Of a stretch of DNA of 64,000 nt, positions 23,518 through 35,370 are shown one piece after another. Source of the DNA: Basidiobolus meristosporus CBS 931.73. Taxonomy: Eukaryota; Basidiobolomycota; Basidiobolomycetes; Basidiobolales; Basidiobolaceae. A program made the position numbers and the translations under genes. Positions within the stretch are counted from its first letter, which is position 1. Every line of letters starts with the position of its first letter. The stretch is taken from assembly GCA_002104905.1 (NCBI GenBank), contig MCFE01000168.1:62001-126000 (forward strand), given 5' to 3'. The notes below the pieces were generated by a model that did no database searches, was not told the origin of the DNA, and saw nothing but the letters and a program-made list of their open reading frames with translations.

Positions 23518-24444
23518 ATGTCTACTAAAGTTTGCCGATCCGCTGAAGTGTCAGATATGCCTTTGCCATCACCTCCTCACAAACTTCGTAAGACTCAAAG
23601 TATGTGTCTTTCCCGGGAGGAGTTTCTCTTCAGTGACGTTTGCAAGCGTGCCACACTGGACGCTCATGGCCAGCAGCACTCCATTCCGTGCTTTGACAGC
23701 AAGGAGGACACTCTGAAGCGTATATGTCCTGAAACGTTGCAGCGTGTTCTTTCGGGGGAATTCGAACAAGCCTACGAACAGCTCGTTGTAGTCGATTGCC
23801 GTTTTCCCTATGAATATGCAGGAGGCCACATCAAGGGAGCCATCAATCTCAGCTCCAAGGACGAATTGGAAAAGCATTTTCTGAACAATTTTGAATTCAG
23901 TAAACGAACAGTGATAATCTTTCATTGTGAATATTCATCACAACGAGGCCCGAGAATGGCGCTTCATCTGCGAAGCCGGGACAGGGAACTGAATGCAACC
24001 GAGTACCCCAACCTGTTTTTTCCTGAACTGTATATACTTGACGGTGGATACCGCAACTTTTATTTCCAGGCCAAGCAACTCTGCATCCCTCAGAACTATG
24101 TTGAGATGAATGACGAGCAACATATGCTTGAGTGTAAATCTAGAATGATGCATTTCAAAGAAAGCTTCTCCTCCCGTCGTAGCAAGTCTAGATCTCCGAG
24201 CTGGTCTCAAAGCAAATCTAGCGAGTGCCATTCCTTGTTGGATAGGCAGCCAGTTCGTAGAGCTTCTCTCCTTACTCGTCTTCGACCATCACTCTCATCG
24301 TCTGGTCAACCATTGAATCTGGCGCCCATGATCCCGTTGATTCCCCGACGTCATCTCCCTAGAATGATGACGAATGAACCAGAGAATGTTGTTGCCGCTC
24401 CTGTTCTGAGCCAGACACCCAACTCGATTTACATTTCCCCATAA
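23518..24444 (+). CDS. Cdc25-type dual-specificity phosphatase, intronless paralogue
   Basis: A single uninterrupted frame encodes 308 aa. The rhodanese/Cdc25 catalytic domain is complete: VVVDCRFPYEYAGGHIKGAI, the active loop HCEYSSQRGPR (Cys137, Arg143 in HC-x5-R), LHLRSRDREL, and ELYILDGGYRNFY with YVEMND. Cdc25 removes inhibitory phosphates from Cdk1 to trigger mitosis. The N-terminus is only about 60 residues, much shorter than the regulatory region of fission-yeast Cdc25, but keeps KLRKTQSMCLSREEFL, which is shared with the second paralogue. The Ser/Arg-rich tail (RRSKSRSPSWSQ) is also shared. The other copy near the right edge has introns at two sites where this gene reads straight through. 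Confidence 0.9.
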   Translation: MSTKVCRSAEVSDMPLPSPPHKLRKTQSMCLSREEFLFSDVCKRATLDAHGQQHSIPCFDSKEDTLKRICPETLQRVLSGEFEQAYEQLVVVDCRFPYEYAGGHIKGAINLSSKDELEKHFLNNFEFSKRTVIIFHCEYSSQRGPRMALHLRSRDRELNATEYPNLFFPELYILDGGYRNFYFQAKQLCIPQNYVEMNDEQHMLECKSRMMHFKESFSSRRSKSRSPSWSQSKSSECHSLLDRQPVRRASLLTRLRPSLSSSGQPLNLAPMIPLIPRRHLPRMMTNEPENVVAAPVLSQTPNSIYISP

Positions 24445-25610
24445 GCCGCACACAAAGCCCTGAGTCACTGAAGCAGCCTGTACCATAGCATACCATGAAT
24501 TGATCGCAGTATAACCGCAAAATCTTTTAAAAAACCTAGAATCAACCATACCGATGTATATAGAATCAAAAGAATAAATTTTGAGACTGTCATAGTAAAC
24601 ACTTTTTCGGATATCCTTCGAGAATATTTAGCCAGGGGAATGCTAGACCATCGTAGTATCAGCCTTGAAATGACAATGAACGAATCAGGCTGTCATGGAT
24701 ATAGTCCCAGCTTTTACCTGGGCTGGCTCTTAGAGAGTACCAAGCCGGAGTTACACCAGCGATGTACTATCTGGTCAAACTTGAACTGTATTCAGATATC
24801 AGTACATGATCAACGTGTAACCTGAGCCCAGTATGACCAACTGAATACTACCGTAAGTTGAATTGTTTTGATCCTAGCTACATATGGCTTTTCTGTGGTA
24901 TTTTCCAGGGAACCCAGTCAAAATGTGTGGCGAAAAATGATAAGAATGAAGTAAGGCTGTTGTCAAGGTGACGTCGGGGATATAAATGTAGGAAAATTCC
25001 ATTAGCGTGCTGTTTTGAGCTGATTAATTTGTGGGATTGGCTCCACTCACATTCTGGAAACTCTTCGAGGATTTTTATGAATCCATGTAGCCATCCAGCT
25101 TCTAGATTGTCTCCTCCACTTTTTGGATTATTTTGAGCCGGTGTTTTAAGCATTCAATTTCAGCAAATTTTCATCTCTGAGGTGACACAGCATTTTCAAT
25201 ACAATGACTGATTTTAACAAATAAAGTTTAAATAGATGCGAGTTAAGGCTGAAATGTATGGGTGCAGGGTTCAACCCGTTCCATACCCTACACAATATGA
25301 ACATTTATCCCTGCTTATCAGATAGAGCGAGTGGGAAGATCTTCACCTACTAATATCGCTGTATTTGAATCATCTATGGACTAATTGTTTGTGTTGAGCA
25401 TGTGTCATTCTCTCCTGTGTTTGCAGACCACTTGGTGGTGGATCGGTGTTAGTTACTCTAACTTTTGTATTAAACGTATTTGATTTTTCAATTAATCACC
25501 AAGTCAATCAAACAATCAGTGACTATTTTTTGAAGAAATTTCATTCCTCAAGCAAAAACGGCATGTACTTCAATTGCGAAACAAATTTGTCAATTGGGAA
25601 ATGGCCAAGC
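24445..25610. other. Intergenic between Cdc25 and the PPR gene
   Basis: No gene is supported. The PPR frame is open back to 25446, so part of the right end may be coding if an upstream start is used. Confidence 0.45.
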
Positions 25611-28022
25611 ATGTCTCTGTTGAACCGTGCCCGCCTACTTCTAAATGGGCTAACCAGAGCTAATCTATCTCGGAATGCTTCCTATGGGCTACCAGCAAAG
25701 ACTTCGAGTAGACGATATTTTTCTTTTTATCCTCCTGCATACATCATCAAAATATCGCCCATCGTGAAACCTAAGGCCAGGTCTGCGCTTTTGAGTTCCA
25801 TTTCGCCCTTGCATAATTTTGAACAAGCTGTAAAAGCAAAGAATCCGGAAAACGCCTGGTCCTCTTTCACAAGAATCCTGATTACTCCCAACGAAAAGCT
25901 TATCAGCTCTACGCATATCTCCGGCCTTCTCGACATACTTCTAAGTAGTAAGAACAAGAAATTAACTCACGAAAGATGCGTCGCTTTGCTATCACACATG
26001 AAAAGGCTTCGTACCTCGTTTCAAACGGTTAGAGAGCATTTCCCACTCGTCAGATTCTATCTGTTTTTCGGCTACAAGGAGGAACTTGTAAATTTGATTC
26101 GGGTGTTGACAGAGAAATTTTCATTCTCCGAGAAAGAATGCAGCCAGTTGATATACCAGTTTGGAAGTGTAGATGTGAGGCAGGCTTGGACGTTTTATCA
26201 ACACGTAAATCCAATTCTTATACTTGGTGAACAGCCATTGCTGGATCTGCTTTCTTTCGCTTTGAAAAATAACGACGGCGTCATCATAGATGAGATAGGA
26301 GACTACGTATTCACGTCAGAAGCAGAGCCGAGTCGCCCGGTTTACCAAGCACTAGTACAAGCATACACTAACTGCTGTACTCTGGATTCAGTGCTCAAAT
26401 TATATCATAAGGCAGATAATAGCGACCTGTTGAACATCCGAGTTTTCAATATGTTCATCACCTTCTTCAGAAAGGCTATGCGATACGATCTATGTATCCA
26501 TATGTATAACGAATTGACAAGAAGACACATCACACCAGACATCGTCACCTTGACATCTATGATGCAAGTCTATGCTAGAAAACTGGACATCCAGAGCGCA
26601 GAGGCGATGCTGAAGAAGCTGTTCAAAGAGGGCCTCAGTCCTGACGTCATGACCTATACCACGCTTATCGGCATGTATGCAAAAGCATCTAAAATGGACA
26701 AGGCGTATGATCTAATTTCCGAAATGAAGAAGAATGGAGTGTCACCTACTCTACGTACATATACTGCTTTACTTAATGGATGCTCAATATCGAATGATGT
26801 TGACGGTGCAATGAAAATATTCCGCCAGATGGAGGCCAGTGGGGTCCAACCTGATATCACAGCGTACAACACACTTCTCCGGGCTTATTCAAAGCATCCT
26901 AATGATGACGAGATTCAGAAGATTCTGGCTGAAATGATCGAGCGAAAATGTAATCCTAACTCAGGAACGTACAGCTTACTAGCACATTACTACTTGGAGC
27001 ATGGCGACGAGGATAGAATAGATGAACTAGAAAGCAAGTTGCTGGATGGTGGCCATGTGGATGAATTGGCTTGTCATACTTTAGTCGATACTTACTTGGC
27101 CCTGTCGAATTGGAGCAGAGCCATCAAAGTGTACGAAATCATGAAATCGCGAAACCTCGGACCTCTTACCGATATATACAACGCGATTTTAAAATCCCTG
27201 GCAAACGAATCGGAAGAAAGTCCGCTTTTGAAGTTCTTCCACGAAGGAGGCTCTACGCAGAACATCGTTTCGTTCAACATCATACTCAATTACTTCCGGT
27301 TACATGACAAAGTGAAGGAGCTCCAAGAGTCGTATGAGTCTATGGTTAGAAGTGGAGTGCGTGGTGATTTAACGACATACAACATTCTGATCTCGGCCTA
27401 TTGCAACGTTGGAGATCTCAACAAGGCTCTGAATGTGTTCGATAGCTTGGAATCCAAAGGAACCCAGCCAGATCGGAGGATATTCAACACCTTACTTTCA
27501 GCATGCTTTAAGCACAACGAATCCAACCTTGCCTTTAGTATTTATCAGGCGATGTTGGATCAAAAACTTACTCCCGACCAACACACACTGACGATTCTCA
27601 TGGATCACTATAATCGTATTGGCGAGATGGAGAACGTTTTTCGAATCTGGGAGTTGCTGACTCGGGATTTCCCTAAAGAAACATTGAACACAAGCGTCTC
27701 GGTTCTGCTGGACTCTCTCGGCTTTAACGGAAATCTAGATACATTGAAGCATATGTGGGAGAAGCTGCGAGCAGACGGTTACATGCTAGATGAAAATAAC
27801 TTCAGCTCATATATCGAGGCCCTTTGCCGATTTGGCGCGCATGATGACGCCATAAAGGTGTTGATGCACGAAATGGAGTCTATTCAGCCTAGTCGTAAGA
27901 CATGCGAGCTTCTGCTGAAATCATTAGTCAGCTATCGACGTAAAGAGGACGTGGTTGAGGTTATGAACTTCCTCCGAACAAAGAGCCCAGAGATATACTC
28001 AGTGCTTGCCAAGATCTTATAG
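25611..28022 (+). CDS. Mitochondrial pentatricopeptide repeat (PPR) protein
   Basis: A single exon encodes 803 aa from the ATG at 25611, chosen because MSLLNRARLLLNGLTRANLS is Arg/Ser/Leu-rich without acids, as in a mitochondrial presequence; the frame is open upstream to 25446. From about residue 280 a long array of 35-residue PPR helix pairs follows, with typical starts such as TYTTLIGMYAKASKMDKA, TYTALLNGCSISNDVDGA, AYNTLLRAYSKHP and TYNILISAYCNVGDLNKA, each closed by a G-(V/L)-x-P-D/T turn. I count at least twelve units. PPR proteins bind organelle RNA and control processing, stability or translation. The length and position resemble fungal Cya5/Ppr-type factors, but the RNA target cannot be told from sequence alone. 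Confidence 0.9.
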   Translation: MSLLNRARLLLNGLTRANLSRNASYGLPAKTSSRRYFSFYPPAYIIKISPIVKPKARSALLSSISPLHNFEQAVKAKNPENAWSSFTRILITPNEKLISSTHISGLLDILLSSKNKKLTHERCVALLSHMKRLRTSFQTVREHFPLVRFYLFFGYKEELVNLIRVLTEKFSFSEKECSQLIYQFGSVDVRQAWTFYQHVNPILILGEQPLLDLLSFALKNNDGVIIDEIGDYVFTSEAEPSRPVYQALVQAYTNCCTLDSVLKLYHKADNSDLLNIRVFNMFITFFRKAMRYDLCIHMYNELTRRHITPDIVTLTSMMQVYARKLDIQSAEAMLKKLFKEGLSPDVMTYTTLIGMYAKASKMDKAYDLISEMKKNGVSPTLRTYTALLNGCSISNDVDGAMKIFRQMEASGVQPDITAYNTLLRAYSKHPNDDEIQKILAEMIERKCNPNSGTYSLLAHYYLEHGDEDRIDELESKLLDGGHVDELACHTLVDTYLALSNWSRAIKVYEIMKSRNLGPLTDIYNAILKSLANESEESPLLKFFHEGGSTQNIVSFNIILNYFRLHDKVKELQESYESMVRSGVRGDLTTYNILISAYCNVGDLNKALNVFDSLESKGTQPDRRIFNTLLSACFKHNESNLAFSIYQAMLDQKLTPDQHTLTILMDHYNRIGEMENVFRIWELLTRDFPKETLNTSVSVLLDSLGFNGNLDTLKHMWEKLRADGYMLDENNFSSYIEALCRFGAHDDAIKVLMHEMESIQPSRKTCELLLKSLVSYRRKEDVVEVMNFLRTKSPEIYSVLAKIL

Positions 28023-28716
28023 TTTGGATGGAAGTAATTGTACAGTGGACATGATTGCCAGATGCATAATAAATAAAATCACCGTTTGAACGTGGGTGGT
28101 GACTTTTGTTATTTATACCACCTACCGACTTTCAAGTGACTGCTTAATCCAAACTCTTTCATGCATCTCTTGATGTATTTATATGTCAGATCTATCGGTG
28201 CTGAGGATTGGTCATTGGCAGAGATTATCGAATCCAGCTTATTTAATGTATAATGTAACGAGTGGCTTGGTGCGAGTATACTTTTAGTGTATTTCCTGTT
28301 TCTCCACAACCTCCTACAGAGTGCATTAATCAATAAAACCGGAATTTTAATGACTTGCGCAGAAGTAATACTCCATCATTCCGTTGGAAGTCCGCATTAA
28401 GTCCCTACTGGGATTTCTTTTATGAGATATATAAGCAAGTCTGAGAAGAGTTGAAATGTTTCCCTCTTCTTGTACTCTATAGTTGTCCTCATACCATATC
28501 ATTGATGCCTTCATATTAACCCAATAAACCCAACTCCAACTTTAACAACCATGGTAACGAGTATATGTCGTGTAGCGAGGCGCCAACTGTTGTTTATTCA
28601 ATACTACGTTGCTTAGGGGTTTAACACGATACGTAATCTTGAAGTTATACTTCACCGTTGCTTTGACTCGAATATTTCAGATTCGGAAAGAAAAGAAGCA
28701 GGTAACCAGGTAGAGC
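28023..28716. other. Intergenic and leader of the exportin gene
   Basis: It contains a TATATAAG string near 28425 and, at 28549-28551, an ATG followed directly by GTAACG, which may be an upstream start or leader intron. No other gene is seen. Confidence 0.4.
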
Positions 28717-31700
28717 ATGGCCTCAGTTGAGCATACACTATTTAACTTTCTGCCTACCTTCTCTTTAGAGAGCGCACTTTCCAAACACATACATAGCCCC
28801 GACAAGTTCCACGTTCAATGCACTTTTCTTCTACAACATGCTAGTTCAGATTTAACACGTATATTGACACTATCCTTGTACGAGGTATTTGCTCAAGTTT
28901 CCTATAATGCGTAGAGTATCCACCAACTGTGTATATCACAGAATAGCGTCTTGGCGAAGTGGAATAATTTGAAGAACACGGTGAAGAAAGAAATAAGGGA
29001 TTTTTTCTTTGAATTCCTTGCCTCACAGTACAAGAACCTTGTAGCCTATGTATCCGATAGAGTGATCAAGACCATCACGAAAATAGCCCTTCTTGATTGG
29101 CCTCACAATTTCCCGGAGATGACCAGAAGGATCATCAAACTGATTACCGCTGCTACCACCAGAATTCCCGGGCTCAAATTGTTGGATAATATTACGAGTG
29201 AGTTTGCTTCAAAACGACCCAACACCACTGACAAACGGAAGCAAGAGATCCAAGAGACCTTTGGCCAGGATACCGGGAGCATAGTCAAAACCTTGGTGAA
29301 TGTTCTTCGATCGAACTACAAGAAGGATTTCTCGTCCGCATCAATCCCTCGAAAACGGGCCAGGGAGATCTCCCCGATTGAAAACTCGTTTGTAGACGTG
29401 AATAACATGCGGTACTTACACATGACCAATATGTCGTCGAGATTCATGACCTTGCGCACTATGGTGAAGCAAAACAACCTCTTTGCCACCAATGTAACCA
29501 GCTCTCCAGCGTTAGATAATCATCTATCCGAGTCATTGAAGGTTAATAACCTGATCGATCCAGATAGCGAGAAGGTGTGCAAGTTCTCGTTAAAAGTTCT
29601 GACTCAGCTGGTACCTTGGCTCAACAACAAGGACGGAACCTTGGAGGCAGTAATGCATATAGTGCTCAAGTACACTGGACTTAGCCAGAAGAAGAATCTT
29701 CGCTTGGCTATTTTGGCGATGGAATGCCTAAACAAGATCATGGAGAGCGGGTTCATTCCTGAAAACCCAAGACCAATGATCGGGGCGATGATCAAATACA
29801 TCGGTAAGATCGTGGAGCAACTAGGAACTTGGAGTCTTGATATGATGGAGAAGAACTTCGTGGTGTTATACGAGATGTAAAGGTTTGTGTGAGGATCCCA
29901 TCTGGCATAATGCTAATGGCCCTGTTGTTCTGTAGATATCGGGCGAAGTTTGTGGATTTTGTCAAAGCCTTCCTTGAGAACTATATGGCCAAGATGGATA
30001 ATTTTTCGTGGCTTGGCTTTCAGAACGTTATTGACCAACTCGTCAAACATACATTAACCCAGGTAGAGTGCTACACGAATTCTTTTCGATTCCCTGGCTA
30101 AATTACCCTTGGTCCTGATTTCAGCTAAGGCTAGCTGACATGAGCAGCTTCCTGGACATCTGGAGCAAGCTACTAGATGGCCTAGCCACTAAGCCCGACA
30201 AGGGGGTTACTTTTCCTGTAGAAGAGCAGAGTCCGATCAGAAGGTCCAGTCGTGTGTTTATTTTTTATATTGAGCAATTGTAATAATGCGCGTAATCAGC
30301 AAGTGCATGGAGCTACTAGCTGGTCTGCTAGAGAAGGTCAAAGAACAAGTATCCATACAGGATATCTTGGATTTTAATTTGGAGAAATCTACGGTAGGAG
30401 CCGAGGCCAAAGAATCATCCCCACACCCCTAATAATCCCTGTCTTTAGGTGATAACAAAGTGTTATGATGTAATAGCAAAAGTATCCTCAGTATTCTCCG
30501 TTGGGCTCTTGGAGGAATGGGTACACACTCTCAAGCATATTATCGATGATAATGAATAACCGATTTGCCATGCCCATCAAGTATTCATCGTTTACACAAC
30601 AATTGGACCATTTGGAGCGGTTTCATTCGAAAGATCAACAGCCAGGTTGGTTTGCTCACATAGCCAGCCTTGCTTTAATGGAGAGAATAACCGTTCCATA
30701 TTCGCAGGAGAAATCAACAAACTTTCCATCGACGTAAGTGAGGCTTCAGTTTCTGTCCGCGAAGGAGATATGACTGACTTATTTGTTACTGACAGATTTG
30801 CGTGACGCTGAAAATATTCGAAAGGATTTCGGACACCTTGGTGAAGAACAGCTACGCATTGCCGTTTGTAGAAAAAGTGGTTTCTGTGATGAACCAACTT
30901 TCTGCTGAGCATCTGTACGAGATGCTGCCTCAACTGACTACCATGTTAGGCTGATAAATTGCTTACTCCCTGGATCAAGAAACTAATGAACATTTGTGTA
31001 GAATGACATCTATGTGTGCTTCACTAAAGCGTTTTTCAGAGTGGATGCGCGAGTACCAACTAATTAGCTTCGAGGATGGTACCTTGGTTGACCATTTCAG
31101 GCACCTCTACTCAGAGTTGACCAAAGTTGCCATCGATCTGATCAACTCTAACGTAAGTACACTTCGCACAATGATTTAGCTTCTGATTAACTAAAAAGGT
31201 GAGAAAGGTCCTGAGAAACTCCGATTAGAGGCTTCAACTTTACTCTTATGGATCACCACGACCCTCCGCTCGGAAGAATTCTTCTCGCTCCCTATCGTCA
31301 AGAGTTTTTTGGACTCACTTACCGTGATGTCTACAAATTGGTCTATAAACGTGAAGGAGATTGTATACAAAGCCATCTCCAATAGTTTACTCTTGCCTGA
31401 CCCGAATGTACCAGAAGGAGAGCAGGTCTACTTTTAGTGAAATGTGGTCAAGAAATGCAAGTGTCCAACATTTATTTATTCTTAGAACTGGGACTCACGG
31501 CTGATCCGCTATTCCAAATTCATGCAAGACCTCATTGAGCCGGCATTCAGGCTAAGTCCAGCTAGCTCTGAAAGCAATCAAGGCTACTCCGAAGTAGATG
31601 GTAGCAATTTATTACATATGTATCGTATTCAGCCCAATTTTCTGATGTCATCCGTAGCAAAGCAGTGTATTCTCGACACATACAAGATTCTCTCCGGCCT

Positions 31701-33081
31701 TGTAGAGTCGATACGAACCGAAGGGTTTAATCCCAAGCGCGTACTTTTCGAAAGTTTGAGCGCTTTTCTTCCTTTGACAATAGAATATCTCGAGCTTTAC
31801 ATGCGAGAATATGGTAAATTTCCGAATTGCTACGCTTGTTGGACTTGTTCGTTGATGTTTTCAAAGACGTCCTGAGGGAAATCCTAGGCTTCCTGGTGGC
31901 TTTGTTCGACTCTTTGACTAAAGAAATCGGCATGGGATACGTCGGTGATGTAGCTATCATTCTCTTAGGACCGTTTACACGAGATCAAATGGCTGCACTC
32001 TTAATGGATCGTGATAACTACGGCATTGGGGTTGTCAACATGTATAGTATTCATGGATGATGTTACGATATAGCATTCATTAAAATCTCTTCATCTAGGT
32101 CCTTGAAAGTGCTGATCAAAGTAGTCGAGATTTGCGCCAGTAAATCCACCAAGTCGATCATCCCCGCTGTCACGACTATGTGCCTGGAGAAAATGTACCC
32201 GGTGATTCTTGCTAGCCAACAGGTAACAGATGAAGAGGGTTGGTACACAATTATTCTGTGAGACTAAATATTTGCGTGTAGTATGTTGGCGCCGAGTATG
32301 TCAAGCCGTACTTTTACCAACTCATATTCACACTCTTGTACGAGAATTTCGGTCTCTTCTTCCCATCTTCGAAGCCGAATTGGTTGACCGACTGGAGGAA
32401 AAACGACGGCTCCATAACCGATGAAAATCTGAAGAGGCTCTTTGAGGTAAATCATGATAAGTATTTGTAGCATTCATGATCTCACCTTGCACTATTCAGA
32501 TTATCACACAATCCTTCAGTAGCTCCAATCCATACATAATCAATCAGAATTTGAGAGCTCTGGAGACCCTTAATGAAACACATGGATTATTTGACAAGGT
32601 AGGCACAGATGCTCCTCCACCGGATTTGATTTATTTACCATCTCCATTCATAGGAACTATTTCAAAATGAGCTACTAAGGCCATTCCTGATTGCATTATT
32701 CACTCTACTCATGAATAGACCGCAGGAACATCTGAAGAAGGACATAATAGAGTTGGTCTGTAAGATGATCACATCAAAGTACGAGATGTTCTCACTTGAG
32801 GTAGGAGGTTTCCATTTCTCATGGATTTCTGCATAATTCTAATTGAGAGTAATGCCTGCAGTTCCTGCCAGAATTCCTGGCCACGCGGACTGACATAAGT
32901 CAACGAGACCGTGAGAAACTATTAAGCCTTTTTCCAGAGAACAGGGTACATCTGATGATGCGTCACAGCTCTGGTGTCCGGTACTAATCTCACGATTGTT
33001 CAATAGGATCCAGCAAATAATCTGAAAGCACTCTACACATTTGTTCACGATGCTAGTTATTACCAGAAATCACTCATCTAG
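28717..33081 (+). CDS. XPO6: Exportin-6, nuclear export receptor (importin-beta family)
   Basis: Nineteen exons: 28717-28884, 28942-29876, 29936-30062, 30125-30243, 30300-30393, 30449-30520, 30582-30645, 30708-30733, 30796-30944, 31002-31152, 31204-31425, 31486-31813, 31867-32041, 32099-32222, 32282-32446, 32500-32598, 32654-32800, 32862-32945 and 33007-33081. They keep one frame to give 1,107 aa, against about 1,125 in human XPO6. Matches along the whole length include LDWPHNFPEMTRRI (exportin-1-like N-terminal domain), LLDNITSEFASKR, FTRDQMAALLM, TTMCLEKMYPVI, NQNLRALETLNETHGLF and the C-terminus FLPEFLATRTDIS ... LYTFVHDASYYQKS. XPO6 exports actin-profilin from the nucleus with RanGTP. Exons 7 and 8 (64 and 26 nt) and the exon 9-11 boundaries are the least certain. 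Confidence 0.92.
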
Positions 33082-33370
33082 CTTGAAGTGTACTGTAAAT
33101 ACTTTTAACTCCGTGCTCGCTTAATACCTGTAATTTTCCTCCGTTTGGTTTACCATTAACTTTGGATACCATTTCCCTACCAGAAGTTACCACTCCTTAA
33201 CCCACACGTTTACCTTTATTGCTATATTTCACAGATATAGATATCTAACCTCTAGAATTGCTCATTTGCCAATAAACATCGGGCTGGCGAACAGCAAGTA
33301 GTAGAAACAACATGAAGTCGTTGATGGAGAATGCAATGATCAAGCAGTATAGGGTGCCGTCTACTCTGAC

Positions 33371-34672
33371 TTAGAAGTCATTGACAACCTGAAGGCAACG
33401 ATTTTTGAAATAGTCACACCTTTCATCGGATTTTGAATTGAACATCTTTACCAAAGAATTCGAATTCTCCTCACTCTCCCTATGATGAAGAATGTTAGCT
33501 GGACCAAACTCGAAAAATCAGCCTAGGCATAAGAACCATTACCAGGCCACTTTCACCCCTTCAGAATCTAGTAAGCGACTGCATGTAGACCAGCTAAAAC
33601 GTATGATGTTGGGATAACCAAACACTGGATCAAGGTTGCTTTGAAGCCAGGCAACAGTTTTGGGATCTGGGGAAATAATTGAGGTCAGATCTTTGTTGAC
33701 GTTTAGGCCACCAAATCACACCACGCACCTGACGGATATCCAGAACCAAATTCTCTAGACACGTTCTCTATACCGGATTCTGCAAAGACCCAGTCTTTCA
33801 GGACGTGATCTCGAGTAACCTGGATAGTTGGGAGTGAGCTTTTCTAGATGTTATGGATTCACTCTTACAAAAATGAGTATTACCTTCGCGCATATACTGG
33901 CGGCACTAACAATAGGATATAAGCTATCCGCCTTTTTGGCTACAGTGATTTGGATGGCAGGAAAGATTTCTTGTAATTTACGTTGGTAAGCATCAGGCGG
34001 TCCAACAGTATCGATATACACCTAGAATAGGTGAGCTTCTAATTCCCCAATAATTCCCACATTCTTGCCAATTACCTCAGTTACATTGACTCCCTTCTTC
34101 AATGTATCTCTAATCAACTGAATAGTAGTATCGTGAGCCTGCGAGTTTAGATTATATTTACTCCTACAAGGAAACCTTTAGCTTCTAGCAAAGAAATCAA
34201 GTGCTCGAGCGGAGTATTTACTTTCCTAGCATTCCGTGAGAGATGTCCTGTGGCGAGAGGACTCGGACACTCCAGCCGATGAACTCGGAATTCTCATTTA
34301 TGAGAGCTAGGTGTTCTTCACGCTTCTCTTCTATCAGGGTTTTTGAATCTGCCACAACGGAACCTTTTAATGGAACGCTCGTGCGGTCTTACATGAGCCT
34401 TTGGTCTTACCAACAAAACCCAACTCCTCTATTTTTTCTTTCATGGACAAAGGACAATAGCATATACCATACACCATTGGACCTATACAGAGAAACACTG
34501 AGTCGGTTTGACGTCCTATATCCTATTCAATAATATTATTACCCAAAACTGGGCCTCTTCCGGCCTCATCCACCCCTAGAATGCAGGGGATTTTTGCTTC
34601 CCGTTGAACTATCTCGGGAGGAGGAGTAGCATAGGTATACGACTTCAACAGTGGTCCTTCGGGGAGTAACAT
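33371..34672 (-). CDS. RNH201: Ribonuclease H2 catalytic subunit A
   Basis: Eight exons: 34672-34543, 34482-34411, 34363-34222, 34163-34076, 34021-33884, 33819-33729, 33666-33543 and 33479-33371 (297 aa; human RNASEH2A has 299). Catalytic motifs are all present: [37 protein letters not shown] with the third Asp, and the DxLYP-type [14 protein letters not shown] with the fourth. GSGYPSDPKT and RFSWST complete the family pattern. The enzyme cuts RNA in RNA-DNA hybrids and starts removal of ribonucleotides from DNA, working with B and C subunits that are not in this window. Intron 2 is only 47 nt. The gene is convergent with XPO6 and divergent from BIO2. Confidence 0.95.
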
Positions 34673-35370
34673 GGTTCAGAAATGCAGAAAAATATGAAAG
34701 AAATTGGGTGGAATTAGAATGCTACATAAAAGCAGTCCTAATCAAAACAACAGTTATTTGGGATATGTAAATATAGAGTGGATGGTAATCCGGAAGATAC
34801 CAAGTGTTCGAAAATAAAATATTATGCTATATCTCACACCGCTCACCATTCGTATTCTGGAATTTCTAAATCAGCTGATTGTGGGAAACCGTCGATTTTA
34901 TTACTCCGGGTCTATACCGAAATCCACGTAAGTCGAAGTGACCTTGACTCACACATTAGTATGAAATGTTTGACCTCGTGGTACCTTGATAGAGACCACG
35001 ATTGTCTCTATTGGGTAGTATGTTTTTGATAGTGTATAGATAAATATGGTTGTCATGATAAAGGATGGTAAAATTGCGTTAGTAGGTGAGAATTTCTATA
35101 TTAAGGAGGGATCAGAGAAACGGCAGAATTATTGATTGGATGTACGTCAGATAAGCTACTTCCAATCAAACTCCGAGAGGCAACCACAGCCACTTAAAGT
35201 TTCCAGAACCACATCACGTGTGTGATAGAGCAAACGGCTATCCGAGTATTGATGGTAGGCCCCAGAGAAATGAAGAGATTTAGGGAAAATGCTCATAAAG
35301 TTCGAAGAGTTCCATTGCTGTATCATCTCTCTTTTACTTTCGATTTAGCTATAGAAATAGAGATACAATC
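34673..35370. other. Divergent promoter of RNH201 and BIO2
   Basis: A 698-bp AT-rich stretch without supported genes, between two start codons. Confidence 0.45.

Noticed and set aside
25255-25295. tRNA-like T-arm sequence (CAGGGTTCAACCCG)
   Set aside because: No matching anticodon arm, D-arm or acceptor stem could be folded around it.
28549-28716. Exportin start at the ATG followed by GTAACG near 28549
   Set aside because: Splicing from it gives a tiny peptide that stops before the exportin frame; the ATG at 28717 matches the N-terminus expected for XPO6.
31814-31866. Reading 31814-31866 as exon instead of intron in XPO6
   Set aside because: Both readings are open in some frame, but only removal of these 53 bases keeps one frame into the conserved C-terminal half.
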